Positions 1 through 8,930 are shown, counted from the first letter of the stretch. The stretch: DNA of 64,000 nt from JACDAE01 sp963717195 (GCA_963717195.1 CAVQVR010000011.1:1-64000), one strand, 5' to 3'. The notes: generated by a model from the letters alone, not told the origin. Numbers and translations are program-made.

Positions 1-56
1 CCGATGACGGTCAGGACCAGGACGGTCCATTCCGAAGCTCGCCGACCGGGCCCTGG

Positions 57-797
57 GTGAGACCGCCGCGCAAGCCGGCCGCCGCCCCCTCCCCGCGGCC
101 GCGCGCTGCGATCGGAAGCCGGCGGAATCTCCTCTCGGTCCTGATCTTCATTGTCCTGATTTCCAGCATCGGCGTCCGCGCCTGGCGGGACCTGTCGCGG
201 CCCGAGGCCTGGGCCTACTGGAGAGACCAGTATCTTTCGCCAAGCATGACCTCGTCGCTGGTGAGAAGTGTCGACCTCGGTAGCGGCAGCCCCGGCCGCC
301 CCGCGCTGTTCATCAGCGGCAAGATCGGGCCGGCCGCGGCGAACTGGTTCCGCGACAGGGTGGACGAGGCTCATCTCGCGCCGGGCGATACGGTGTTGAT
401 GTCCTCGCCGGGAGGCGATGTGGATCAGGCCGTCATCATGGGCGAAATCATTCGATCGCGCGGATTGACGACGGCCGTCGGCGTCGTCGATGCTTCGGGA
501 GCACTCAGGCCGTCTTATTGCGCCAGCGCCTGCGTAATGGTCTACGCCGGCGGCAAGAACCGTTACGGCGTCGAAGGCTCGATGTTGGGGGTCCACCGCT
601 TTGTAACATCCTCGCCTGGGCGCGACCCGGTTGCCGAAACCCAGCGGACCACCGGAATGGTCCTGAGCTACATGACCAAAATGGGCGTCTCCTCCACCGT
701 CGTGGAAGCGATGTCCGCAACCAGGGACGTCCGCTGGCTCGGTGCAAAGGAAGCCGTGGCCATGAATTTCGTCACCAACCCGGTCCGGAAGCCTTGA
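57..797 (+). CDS. ClpP/crotonase-fold periplasmic protein, alphaproteobacterial type
   Basis: The 246-residue product has a basic N-terminus, one membrane segment (about residues 24-43) and then a ClpP/crotonase-like domain with SSPGGDVDQA and a serine/cysteine-containing SYCASACV stretch, as in Bradyrhizobium COG3904-type proteins. It is probably anchored in the inner membrane with a periplasmic domain; the substrate is unknown. The start is a GTG at 57 and another start is possible. G+C and codon use are far higher than in the rest of the window, and the gene lies on the left of a probable assembly join, so it likely belongs to a different organism. The fold is fairly sure, the function is not. 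Confidence 0.75.
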   Translation: MRPPRKPAAAPSPRPRAAIGSRRNLLSVLIFIVLISSIGVRAWRDLSRPEAWAYWRDQYLSPSMTSSLVRSVDLGSGSPGRPALFISGKIGPAAANWFRDRVDEAHLAPGDTVLMSSPGGDVDQAVIMGEIIRSRGLTTAVGVVDASGALRPSYCASACVMVYAGGKNRYGVEGSMLGVHRFVTSSPGRDPVAETQRTTGMVLSYMTKMGVSSTVVEAMSATRDVRWLGAKEAVAMNFVTNPVRKP

Positions 798-831
798 AGC
801 GCGGCTCGTTAATCTGAATTATTCACCACAT

Positions 832-884
832 CGCAAGGTGCGTCGCCGGCCGCGGCAAAAAAGCCGGCCGGTTGCGGATTTTTT
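832..884 (+). terminator. Rho-independent terminator after the ClpP-like gene
   Basis: Nested stems are seen: outer CGCAA/TTGCG and inner GCCGGC/GCCGGC, followed by GATTTTTT. It sits 35 bases after the stop codon. This is a strong intrinsic terminator for the gene at 57-797. Confidence 0.75.
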
Positions 885-1004
885 AGTCCCTCCCTGCGGC
901 GATTTCGGTTATGCAGGGGCGCGGCCGTTGATCCGCGCTCCCGAAGAAACCACGCCGTGAGCGGCTTCGGCCGACCTCATCGCCCATTCTCGAAGCAACC
1001 GCGC

Positions 1005-1099
1005 GTGCAGCTTTATCTTCCGATCGCCGACCTTCCGGTCAATATTTTCCTCATCCTGGCGATGGGCGCGGTGCCGTGGGTTTCGTGTCGGGCATGTTG
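1005..1099 (+). CDS. TauE/SafE-family transporter, N-terminal fragment cut at the join
   Basis: From a GTG at 1005 the translation starts MQLYLPIADLPVN and continues into a hydrophobic helix, matching the start of alphaproteobacterial TauE/SafE (TSUP) anion permeases. Near 1070 the frame appears to slip: the expected GFVSGM continuation is read in another frame, suggesting a small indel. The similarity ends at about 1098, where sequence of a different composition begins. Only about 30 residues remain, so this is a fragment and not a functional gene. The identification rests on memory of the family N-terminus. Confidence 0.55.
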
Positions 1100-1105
1100 A
1101 GGTAA
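1090..1105. other. probable chimeric assembly junction
   Basis: On the left, a TauE-like + strand frame stops matching at about 1098. On the right, a FAD-oxidoreductase frame read from the - strand stops making sense at about 1100: its last credible residues are DDGDEFTST, and the tail beyond is arginine-rich shadow translation of the left-hand sequence. G+C drops sharply across the same point. There is no transposase, integrase, tRNA or repeat at the boundary. Confidence 0.75.
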
Positions 1106-2045
1106 ACTCATCTCCATCATCAGCATTATGCTTCAATACCTCCGCCTGAGTCACTCGATGACCGGAGAGCAGTGCATTAGTAGCTCGCGGACCGATATCG
1201 CTGACGATCAGAGGAGCACTGAGCAACTGCTCTTCTCCGTTTGCTCGCGTGCACACGCGCACACCCGAGACATATCCATTGTCCTGTAAGATCTGGAGTA
1301 CATCACAGGAGAGGCGAATCTCACCAGAATGGTCAAGGACATACTGCTCTAACTGTTTTGTCAGGTTGCCGCATCCGCCCTCTACAATAGCGGGGGCACC
1401 ATAGCTAAACATATTTTTCGTCGTCTCAATGACCTCGGAGGTACAGACCTGGTGCAATTCAAGACTGAGCGCGAAACGCGAAATGCGTTCGAAGAAGGCA
1501 ACCAGTTGAGGATTACGTCTGACATTAATATGTCGTGCAAGCCAGGTATCGAAAGGTAGTTGACGTTCAGCGCGAGGTAAGGGACGCAGAAACATCAAAT
1601 AGCCGAGGCGCGTAAACCAGAAAAACTGGCGCAACCCCAGGAACTTGAAGACGCCCAGCAAGCCACGAGAGCGATACTGCTTTCCTTGAACATAAAACGA
1701 GCCAAAAACATCAGCATCGAAGAAGCGATGTGGCACATTGAGGTGCTGGAGCATATGCGACAGCACTCCACTGCTACCGAATGGAACCATATGCACGGCA
1801 CCAGTGCTAACCTGAACCCCTTGAAACGTCTTTGCAGTAAAACGACCACCACAATGAGGAAGTCGCTCTATCACAGCCACGCGCTTCCCTCGTTGGAGTA
1901 ATTCAGCAGCACTGAGCAGACCACCCAGGCCTGCGCCAATAACTATCGCATCAAAAACAGCACTCTGCTGCGCTGGTTCAGATGCATGAGCAGTGGGAGC
2001 ATCAAGCGCGATGCTCCCTTCACCAGCAGGGAGTTGTTTGTGCAT
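1100..2045 (-). CDS. FAD-dependent oxidoreductase, phytoene desaturase-like, C-terminus missing
   Basis: The N-terminal Rossmann motif GAGLGGLLSAAE (about residues 37-48) and the VIERLPHCGGRF stretch mark an NAD(P)/FAD-binding amine oxidase/phytoene desaturase superfamily member. About 315 native residues remain; the family usually runs to 450-520, so the C-terminal substrate domain and final FAD-binding motif are absent. An open frame continues to 909 only because it runs through unrelated high-G+C sequence. The substrate cannot be told (carotenoid, retinol-like or another polyene). Its stop-side loss coincides with the join near 1099. It is the first of four minus-strand genes. Confidence 0.75.
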
Positions 2046-2064
2046 GTATTTGCCTGATAGACAC

Positions 2065-3504
2065 CTATCTGTTGTCTTCGCTGATCATGCTGCGCAATAG
2101 ACTATTGCATTCAGCCATGGTGTTGAGGACACTCTGATGAAGCTGGAATACTTTATTTAATTCACGAGCTTTGCGTGCCAGCTTTGTCACATACTCAATG
2201 TCGCGTGGATTGTTCATCACATCTTCCATTAGTTGCAACAACTCGGCCCACGCCAGCGCCTCACGGGTACGTGCAACATCCGCGATGGTGTTATCCATAC
2301 GTTCGGAGACCTTACGAACACCCGTACGCAACTGACTGGCGGCCTGAGCAACCTCAGCATCGTGAGCCTGCAGTGCTTCCTGTGTAGCATTGAGCTGCTG
2401 CTGCAAGGACATGACCTGTCCATCTAATGTTGAGAGAGCTGCAGTCAAGTCAGTCATATCGGGCAATGCGGGCTGCGACAGATTGGAGAGCCGATTAAAA
2501 TTCATGCCTGCGTCATTAGATCCTGAAGGTGCAGGCGCATTCTCCACAACAGGAGAAGCACTTGCAGCACCCGAAGAGTACGATTTAGCAGGCACAGGCT
2601 CCGGCGAGAAAGAAGGCGTACTTGCAACCGGGGCTGACGAAGCATAGGACACAGGTGCAGGAAGCGCTATAGCTGGGGCAGGTGATGGCACAGAACCATT
2701 GCTACCTACCGCAACGGGCTCGGGGACAGATGAGGGAATCTCGACCGATGGTTGTGTACTGGATTCTGGCTCTGCGTCCATTGAGCTTGTACTATAATCA
2801 TCGCTAGAAGCAACCGTGCGCTGATCATCGTCCTGCGTTCGATACGTTGGAGGCTCATAAGGCACGGAAATGGTCGGCATATTCTCAACATGATCGGCAA
2901 TGGAACCCGCGACCTGGAAAATAAGTTCGTGTTCGCCAATTCCAACATGATCGCTATCGTGCAATTCCACCGACACAAGTTCTTCGATCTGCTGCCCATT
3001 GACAAAAGTACCATTCGCACTGCGCTCATCACGAACCGTATAGCGGCCATTTTCGTAATGTACTGTAGCATGACGACGTGAAGTCAATTTATCTTTCGAT
3101 AAGAGTATATCGCTATTAGGAGCGCGGCCAATAGTGATCTCTGGCTTATCCAAAGGATATTCCTGCAGGATATCCCCTCCCTCAGCACGCAAGACAAAGA
3201 GTGCAGGCTGCTCAACAGTAGCACCGTGTGATTGGGCTGCAGGAGCAGAGGAATAGGGAAGCTCTGCACCTGATTCAGCTATTGTCGAATCAAATTCAGC
3301 GGCCCATCCTCCTGAAGAAGCTGGTGGGGAACTTGCCGCTAATCCCCAGTCATCTGGGGCAGCTACGGTTGCATCCCCCACAGGCTGTGCCTGTTGCGGT
3401 ACATTGGAGGGGGCTGCTGAAAGGCGATTGCCACAATTCAAGCAAAAATTATCCCCTGGCCTCGTTTCGGCCCCGCAATAAGGGCACTTATCCTTATCCA
3501 TCAT
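2065..3504 (-). CDS. zinc-ribbon and FHA-domain protein with C-terminal coiled coil
   Basis: From the ATG at 3504, preceded by GGGAGG at a good spacing, the product is about 479 residues. It starts with a zinc ribbon (CPYCG...CLNCG, residues 5-23). A forkhead-associated domain follows at about residues 105-195, with the TIGR, SRRHA and NGTFVNG motifs that bind phosphothreonine. A Ser/Pro-rich linker leads to a helical, probably coiled-coil C-terminus (about 350-479). It is presumably a cytoplasmic adaptor for Ser/Thr kinases; one such kinase with the same type of ribbon lies at 26.5 kb. A longer frame reaches 3606 but lacks a ribosome-binding site. Partners are unknown. Confidence 0.85.
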   Translation of the reverse strand: MMDKDKCPYCGAETRPGDNFCLNCGNRLSAAPSNVPQQAQPVGDATVAAPDDWGLAASSPPASSGGWAAEFDSTIAESGAELPYSSAPAAQSHGATVEQPALFVLRAEGGDILQEYPLDKPEITIGRAPNSDILLSKDKLTSRRHATVHYENGRYTVRDERSANGTFVNGQQIEELVSVELHDSDHVGIGEHELIFQVAGSIADHVENMPTISVPYEPPTYRTQDDDQRTVASSDDYSTSSMDAEPESSTQPSVEIPSSVPEPVAVGSNGSVPSPAPAIALPAPVSYASSAPVASTPSFSPEPVPAKSYSSGAASASPVVENAPAPSGSNDAGMNFNRLSNLSQPALPDMTDLTAALSTLDGQVMSLQQQLNATQEALQAHDAEVAQAASQLRTGVRKVSERMDNTIADVARTREALAWAELLQLMEDVMNNPRDIEYVTKLARKARELNKVFQLHQSVLNTMAECNSLLRSMISEDNR

Positions 3505-3734
3505 AAAATTCCTCCCATTTATAAGCACGTATAAACCGATACACATGCAAGCGCAAAAACTTCTGTCATTATACCAGAAGGGAAACTTGAGCGTCGAGGG
3601 CACCACCTGGTTTCAATCCTCAGTTGTTCTCAATCTTCAGCCGTGCTTAGGAAACAGCCACAAGACAGTCTGTTTGTTTGCACACTGATATCAGAATACG
3701 ACAGAGTGCGTCACGATGCAACCCATAATATGCA

Positions 3735-4205
3735 CTAGAAGAACCATCCTACACGACCAATTGTACGCCGAATACGACGTCGAATAGTATTATAAACGAT
3801 CCAGGGGATCAAGAACACCAACACTATAGCAAGCAAGAAGAGACAACGCAAGCCCGGAATAAATGCAGCCAGCAATCCTAGCAAAGCAAGTGAGGCCAGG
3901 GCAACAACGATAACAACAATAATAGCCAGAATGGCTTTTTTTAGTACAGCATCATTATTGAGGGATTGCCCAAGCGCAGCATTTTGCGAAGCAAAGCCCA
4001 GCGACTCCATGGGAGACGCTGCATTGCCACCCCATGACTGTTGCTGCGGTTGAGAATACCCCGGATTCGCACTCGCCCAGGGAGGCACCTGAGCTTGTGG
4101 CTGATTTCCCCCGGCTCCTGGTACCTCTAACACCATACCACAATTGGTACAGAAACGACTATCCGATGCCAGCACAGCATTACAATGTGGGCAATTCGTA
4201 GTCAT
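3735..4205 (-). CDS. zinc-ribbon membrane protein
   Basis: 156 residues. The N-terminus is a zinc ribbon (CPHCN...CTNCG, residues 5-23), followed by a Pro/Gln/Ser-rich linker and two adjacent hydrophobic helices (about 90-115 and 119-137). The tail is very basic, with several RRR clusters. This layout (cytoplasmic ribbon, hairpin in the membrane) is common in Chloroflexota and functionally undefined. It lies between the FHA protein and a lipoprotein on the same strand; gaps of 60-230 bases leave co-transcription open. TAAGGAGTAA precedes the ATG. Confidence 0.7.
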   Translation of the reverse strand: MTTNCPHCNAVLASDSRFCTNCGMVLEVPGAGGNQPQAQVPPWASANPGYSQPQQQSWGGNAASPMESLGFASQNAALGQSLNNDAVLKKAILAIIVVIVVALASLALLGLLAAFIPGLRCLFLLAIVLVFLIPWIVYNTIRRRIRRTIGRVGWFF

Positions 4206-4266
4206 AAGTTACTCCTTATTATGGTAAGAGGAAGTAAGCGTCTTCTGGCTCTACCATTGTTCTCTT

Positions 4267-5007
4267 TTATGAAGCAGGAACCCAATTCACATCGGGCTGT
4301 AACGCATTAAAAAATTGTTGTAAAGTATCTGTATTTCCAGAGGCTGAAAAAACGATGTTGGTCGATCCACGAGCACCCGAACAGATTTGCAGCAATCCTT
4401 GAGACGTTGCTGAAGGAGCCGGCGTGATTGCCTTTGGCGCGGGAGTGGTCGCCGAGTTACACTGAAAAGTAGTGCTTTGTGCGCGTTGTGGAGCCTGTGA
4501 AAGGGTGAGCGAACTATGATCGGGCAGGATATAACCAATCACAAAATTACCTCCGAGGATAGGATCGCGGACCGTACCAGACGCACTGACCAGGCAGGAA
4601 CCGTTCGGCAATGTCGTGGGCAGATATACAGTAAAACCAAGCAGCGGCTTTACCTGCGCCCAATCGATCAAAGTAGTAGCTGGACCGGTGGCAACGCCGG
4701 GGGTGCCCGAAGCGGCCAGGTTGCGAAACACCATGACAGGTTTACCACACCAGGGCATCTGAGCAAGTTGCAGAGTAGCAGGCGTCGGCGTGGGTTTCGG
4801 CGTAGGGGTAGCTACAGGACCGTTTGTAAAACCGAGAAACGAGCATGAAGTAAACAGCATACTTCCTATCAAAAGAAGTGCCAGGTAGAGCCAGTTGTAT
4901 TTTGCATACCTCAAAAAAGAGGAACGAGAAAAAAAGCATGGCCGCCAGCGTCTCCACCGGGTCTCCCGATGGTGTGTTAAAGAATAAAAAGGATGAAATA
5001 GTAGCAT
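4267..5007 (-). CDS. predicted secreted lipoprotein, unknown function
   Basis: 246 residues with a long basic N-terminus (many Arg, residues 15-25), a hydrophobic segment at about 38-55 ending in LFTSC, a lipobox-like cysteine, then a Pro/Thr linker (TPTPKPTPTPA). The remaining ~170 residues are a compact extracellular domain with no family I recognise. The ATG at 5007 has AAGGAG seven bases upstream; an internal start nearer the hydrophobic segment is possible. It is divergent from dnaA. The lipoprotein assignment is likely, although the lipobox is imperfect. Confidence 0.65.
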   Translation of the reverse strand: MLLFHPFYSLTHHRETRWRRWRPCFFSRSSFLRYAKYNWLYLALLLIGSMLFTSCSFLGFTNGPVATPTPKPTPTPATLQLAQMPWCGKPVMVFRNLAASGTPGVATGPATTLIDWAQVKPLLGFTVYLPTTLPNGSCLVSASGTVRDPILGGNFVIGYILPDHSSLTLSQAPQRAQSTTFQCNSATTPAPKAITPAPSATSQGLLQICSGARGSTNIVFSASGNTDTLQQFFNALQPDVNWVPAS

Positions 5008-5190
5008 ACAACAACTCCTTAAAACATAAAAAAGTATTACACACAGATTCGAAAAAGGGCCATCTAGATGATAAACGAACTAAGCATAAATATGATGACT
5101 TTTTCTGACTATCTTATGGCTTAGTATACATGCAAACAGGAGAAAAACCTATGAAGTAGCTCTCACTATTGAAAGGCCAAAAAGGGGGAC

Positions 5191-5219
5191 TTTACAGCGT
5201 TTTGATTTAATGCTACCAT
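5191..5219 (+). promoter_or_regulatory. candidate dnaA promoter in the 342-base upstream gap
   Basis: TTTACA and TACCAT are separated by 17 bases, about 130 bases before the dnaA start. I see no cluster of TTATCCACA-type DnaA boxes and no AT-rich unwinding repeats between 5008 and 5349, so the gap does not look like a replication origin. Confidence 0.3.
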
Positions 5220-5349
5220 TACAATTCGCCGACATAAAACATGTAACAATACAAGAGCTTTTTTTATTTTAATGATCGAACATATTGCTGAGGATAGAGC
5301 AAGAAAGTGCCTCATCAGTCAGTGAACGATCCCCGAGGGGTGAGCGCTT

Positions 5350-6930
5350 ATGAATGCAAAACAAATATGGCAGACAACAATAGAACGATTACAGACAAAG
5401 GTGAAACCAGAAGTCTTTACCACCTGGTTTCAGGGCACTTCAGCGCTCTCCTTTCAAAATGGCGTCTTTATTGTGCGCGTACCCACCACATTTGCCAGAG
5501 CTCACCTTGAGTTCCGCTATATCGGCATTATCCACGAAGTTCTGCAGGAGATCATGGGGGAACCGGTCGAAGTCAAGTTCGTTGTTTCTAAAGAGAACCC
5601 GCCTCCCCTGGGGGATGAGATGGAAGAAACGACGATACTACCCGCGCAGAAACGCACCTATCGCTTGCCAAGAAAGCGTGCGGCCCAACGCGAGAAACGT
5701 ATTGCCGATGCGGCTGCTGCGGCTGCTATGACCACTACAGCACCACCTGTTACGCCACATACAAGCGTACACCGCATAAACGAGCAGAGTGGGCAGGGTG
5801 GGCAACGTCCCGGTACCGACCTTTATGACACCTATTTGGCAACAGACGAACAACAGCAACGTGTAAGAAGCGAACCTGATGTGGCAAAGCTCTTTCCAAA
5901 CGAGGGTCTGCTCAATGCCCGTTATACCTTCAATAGCTTCATTGTAGGCAAATCAAACCAGCTTGCCCATGCAGCATCGCTTGCAGTGTCTGAAAATCCG
6001 GGTCACATTTACAACCCGCTCTTTCTCTATGGTGGTGTCGGGCTGGGTAAAACCCATCTGATGCATGCAGTTGGGCATGCAGGAGAGTCGAGAGGCTTGA
6101 ACGTTCTCTACGTCACTTCAGAGAAATTCACAAACGAAATTATCAATGCCATTCGTTACCAGAAGACGGAAGAGTTTCGTGCGAAGTACCGTCAGATCGA
6201 TATTCTGCTCGTTGATGATATCCAGTTCATCGCTGGAAAAGAGTCCACTGAAGAAGAGTTTTTCCACACTTTTAATTCGTTGCATAGTGCAAATAAGCAG
6301 ATCGTTGTGACCAGTGATCGGCCCCCCAAGGCAATTCATAGTCTGCAGGATCGTCTGCGCTCACGTTTTGAGTGGGGTTTGCTGGCCGATGTGCAACCAC
6401 CTGAATATGAGCATCGCCTGGCAATTCTGCGTTCCAAGGCTGAGTCTTTGCGCTTTGCCGTCCCTGGTTCGGTGATCGATTATATCGCCCGTCCAGAATG
6501 TAGCAGTGTGCGCGAACTGGAGGGAGCACTCAACCGCGTTATCGCGTATGCCACCTTGCATGATGAACCGCTCTCCATGAACCTGACCATTAAAGCACTT
6601 GAGCATATCTATAGCGACAAGAAACCATCCTCCAACCTGACGGTCACACAGGTATTGGAAGGGATTTGCGCGTATTACCATGTGGATGTAGAATTACTGC
6701 GAGGGAAGCAGCGCGACCGTGATATTGTCTGGCCGCGCCAGGTAGCAATGTATCTGATGCGCGAGGAGACCAGCGCGTCATTGTTGCAGATTGGTACGGC
6801 ACTGGGTGGACGCGACCATACTACGATCATGCATGGCTGGGAGAAGGTCAATAGCGAAATGGCCCATAATGATCGTATTCGGCAAGAGATCGCAGCCGTG
6901 CTCACGTCAATTCAAGGAGGCTATGTATGA
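5350..6930 (+). CDS. dnaA: chromosomal replication initiator protein DnaA
   Basis: 526 residues with all four DnaA domains. Domain I (1-85) has the W-rich TTWFQ region. Domain II is long and Ala/Thr/Gln-rich (about 90-185). The AAA+ domain III has Walker A GGVGLGKTH (about 228) and Walker B LLVDDIQF (about 288). Domain IV carries the DnaA-box signature LGGRDHTTIMH (about 485-495). It should bind ATP and DnaA boxes and open the origin. GAGGGG lies nine bases before the ATG. Its stop overlaps the next gene (ATGA), so the two are translationally coupled. dnaN, recF and gyrB are not next to it, which is unusual, and another dnaA copy elsewhere cannot be excluded. Confidence 0.95.
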   Translation: MNAKQIWQTTIERLQTKVKPEVFTTWFQGTSALSFQNGVFIVRVPTTFARAHLEFRYIGIIHEVLQEIMGEPVEVKFVVSKENPPPLGDEMEETTILPAQKRTYRLPRKRAAQREKRIADAAAAAAMTTTAPPVTPHTSVHRINEQSGQGGQRPGTDLYDTYLATDEQQQRVRSEPDVAKLFPNEGLLNARYTFNSFIVGKSNQLAHAASLAVSENPGHIYNPLFLYGGVGLGKTHLMHAVGHAGESRGLNVLYVTSEKFTNEIINAIRYQKTEEFRAKYRQIDILLVDDIQFIAGKESTEEEFFHTFNSLHSANKQIVVTSDRPPKAIHSLQDRLRSRFEWGLLADVQPPEYEHRLAILRSKAESLRFAVPGSVIDYIARPECSSVRELEGALNRVIAYATLHDEPLSMNLTIKALEHIYSDKKPSSNLTVTQVLEGICAYYHVDVELLRGKQRDRDIVWPRQVAMYLMREETSASLLQIGTALGGRDHTTIMHGWEKVNSEMAHNDRIRQEIAAVLTSIQGGYV

Positions 6931-7391
6931 AAATAGCTATCGGGAGCGATGAACGTACACACCTTACCGATGCAGTAATTGAGGATTTGAAGCAGCGAGG
7001 TCACGAGTTACTCCTTTTCGGACCTCTGGTAGAGAACGATCCTAATGTTGACTGGCCGCTTACGAGCAGTAAAGTTGCCAGAGCTGTCGCCACAAAGCAG
7101 GCAGACGAAGGCATTGTGTTCTGCTGGACGGGAACTGGCGCATCGATTGCAGCCAATAAAGTTCGAGGTATCCGTGCGGCGCTCTGTCATGATGCGGAGA
7201 TAGCGCGAGGTGCTCGTATCTGGAATCATGCGAATGTGCTGGCACTCAGCATCAGGACGACAACAGAGGCAATTGCGAAGGAAATTCTGGAGGTGTGGCT
7301 GAATACGCCTTATTCTGAGGATGAGTGGAATTGTCGGCAGATAGAACGGGTGAGGGATTTAGAGGCAGAACATATCAATGTAATATATTAG
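6927..7391 (+). CDS. RpiB/LacAB-family sugar-phosphate isomerase-like protein
   Basis: 154 residues, the normal RpiB length (about 150). The family core CWTGTGASIAANKVRGIRA (about 67-85) is present, including the catalytic cysteine. Ribose-5-phosphate isomerase B has CDH at the N-terminus and a His in RQHND. Here these read SDE and IWNHA, so both active-site histidines appear replaced. It may act on another sugar phosphate or have lost activity. Its ATG overlaps the dnaA stop, giving an operon of two. Confidence 0.75.
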   Translation: MKIAIGSDERTHLTDAVIEDLKQRGHELLLFGPLVENDPNVDWPLTSSKVARAVATKQADEGIVFCWTGTGASIAANKVRGIRAALCHDAEIARGARIWNHANVLALSIRTTTEAIAKEILEVWLNTPYSEDEWNCRQIERVRDLEAEHINVIY

Positions 7392-7412
7392 CTCACAGCA
7401 GGAGCCATTTAA

Positions 7413-8009
7413 ATGCAACAACAACAACAATCGGGCAGCTATAATCTGCTGGCGGTTTTTCCAGATGAAACAAAAGCCGAGGCGGCGGCCTCAAAATTAC
7501 GCAAAGAAGGTTTTAACAATGATGAGGTGTTTCATCTGCCGTCCAGTGTCATAGGCAATGGAGAATTTCGCGAACATGGTCCGAACACTGCACGGAGAGA
7601 TGTCTTTCTGCAGGTACAACGCTCACGTCCTAATCCACTGCTGATACTTGTGTTCGCCGTTATTTTTGGCCTGGTTCTAGGAGCAGTGGCAACGGGGGCG
7701 GGTGACATCTTTAAACTGCCAGAACCTGCAACGATCATTCTTGGCGTGGTGATTGGTATAGTCATTGGTGCGTTGATCGGTCTATTGCGGCCTGGTCGCG
7801 TACGTGGAGCAATCGGGCAGGATCTATCAAAGGGCAGCACAACTCAAAGTCGTCCGATGCAGGGAGCGCTCACCGTTGTCGCCTTGCGCCTCGCGGACCC
7901 GGATAACATCAGTCGCATGTCGCGAGCACGGGCTATGCTGATTAACAATGGAGGGAAGATCGATAGAAGCGTAGGAAGGCGCAGAGTAAACCCCCACACG
8001 GGCTTGTAA
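7413..8009 (+). CDS. membrane protein of general-stress type, two TM segments
   Basis: 198 residues. A Gln-rich start is followed by a soluble N-terminal module (NLLAVFPDETKAEAAASKLR) resembling general stress protein 17M or heat-induced proteins that detect or move stress signals. Two Gly/Ile-rich membrane helices follow (about 73-95 and 104-125), then a soluble C-terminal repeat of the first module (ALTVVALRLADPDN). GGAG precedes the ATG. The gene starts 21 bases after the RpiB-like gene and may belong to the dnaA operon. Its last eight codons and its stop lie inside a 38-bp inverted repeat, so the repeat probably formed the present C-terminus. Confidence 0.6.
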   Translation: MQQQQQSGSYNLLAVFPDETKAEAAASKLRKEGFNNDEVFHLPSSVIGNGEFREHGPNTARRDVFLQVQRSRPNPLLILVFAVIFGLVLGAVATGAGDIFKLPEPATIILGVVIGIVIGALIGLLRPGRVRGAIGQDLSKGSTTQSRPMQGALTVVALRLADPDNISRMSRARAMLINNGGKIDRSVGRRRVNPHTGL

Positions 8010-8092
8010 ACGGCGCCCCTACACATGGGTCATGCGGGATTGTGCGGCCAATGGTGTAGGGGCGCCGTTTACAAGCCCGTGTGGGGGTTTAC
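7986..8092. repeat. perfect 38-bp inverted repeat between convergent genes
   Basis: Arms 7986-8023 and 8055-8092 are exact reverse complements with a 31-base loop. A short direct copy of the arm end (GCCCGTGTGGG) follows at 8093-8103. The arms contain GGCGCCCCTACA, a core shared with other intergenic repeats in this window. It lies between a + gene and a - pseudogene, so a transcript from either side would fold into a very strong hairpin. No transposase is linked. Confidence 0.85.
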
Positions 8093-8124
8093 GCCCGTGT
8101 GGGTTTATTGAACCATATGCCAGC

Positions 8125-8676
8125 CTACAAACCCTTCATTGGCAAAGTAACATGAAACGTCGACCCCTGGCCCTGCTTACTTTTAACATGGATATGGCCT
8201 TCATGCATCTGTACAATCTGGTGTACTATCGCCAGTCCAAGGCCGGTTCCTTGAATATAACGCGTTTTTGCCGAATAGATACGACTATAGGGAGCAAAGA
8301 TTGCTTCCAGAGAAGCTTCAGGAATACCGATCCCTTGATCTTGCACAATAATATGGATATTGTCACCCTTCCGATAAGTCCTCAGGAAAATCTCGCTGTG
8401 GGCAGGCGAATATTTTACGGCATTCGAGACGAGATTGGTTATTAACTGCATTAACTTATCATAATCACCATCAAACCGAGGCAAAGACTCATCTGTATCA
8501 AGCTGGAGCCTATGATCGGGCGCAATCAATACCATGCGTTCAGCGACTTCTTCCAGAATCGTATTTATATCAAGTTTGCTGAGATGCAAGCTCATTTTAC
8601 CTGATTTCATCCGTTCGAGGTCGAGCAGTTCAGCAATCATACGATTCAGACGTAGCGCATCGGCGTTAATATCGTT
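8125..8676 (-). pseudogene. truncated histidine kinase (ATPase domain only)
   Basis: The open frame encodes the end of a HisKA helix (INADALRLNRMIAELLDLER) and a full HATPase_c domain with N-box LITNLVSNAVKYS, G1 DQGIGIP and G2 GTGLGLAIV. The phosphoacceptor-histidine helix and all sensor domains are missing. A TGA at 8677-8679 is in frame just upstream, and nothing HK-like is readable from there to 8930. It is most likely a 5'-deleted remnant. A small start at the internal ATG (8640) could still give a 171-residue ATPase domain, which would be non-signalling alone. Confidence 0.7.
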
Positions 8677-8930
8677 TCAGTATAAGGATCATATATAAAC
8701 TCATGGGTGATATCATCTGATACCTTCAGAATAGATAGGATACTTTTCGGAAACACTAGAAAAACACGAGGTTCTCCGTTACACTATATTCCATAGGTAT
8801 TATTTGATCACGGGCGTATAAATCGCCCACATACCTTTGTAGATATGTTTAGCATGTCCACCTAGATAGGCGCTGTTGGTGCGCCAGGTACATTTTTCTA
8901 GCATTATCTCTGAAAAAGGAGGATTTTTTG

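Noticed and set aside
909..1099. C-terminal extension of the FAD oxidoreductase
   Set aside because: The translation turns into arginine-rich nonsense past the join; it is antisense of the high-G+C sequence.
5008..5349. replication origin next to dnaA
   Set aside because: No DnaA-box cluster and no AT-rich repeat was visible.
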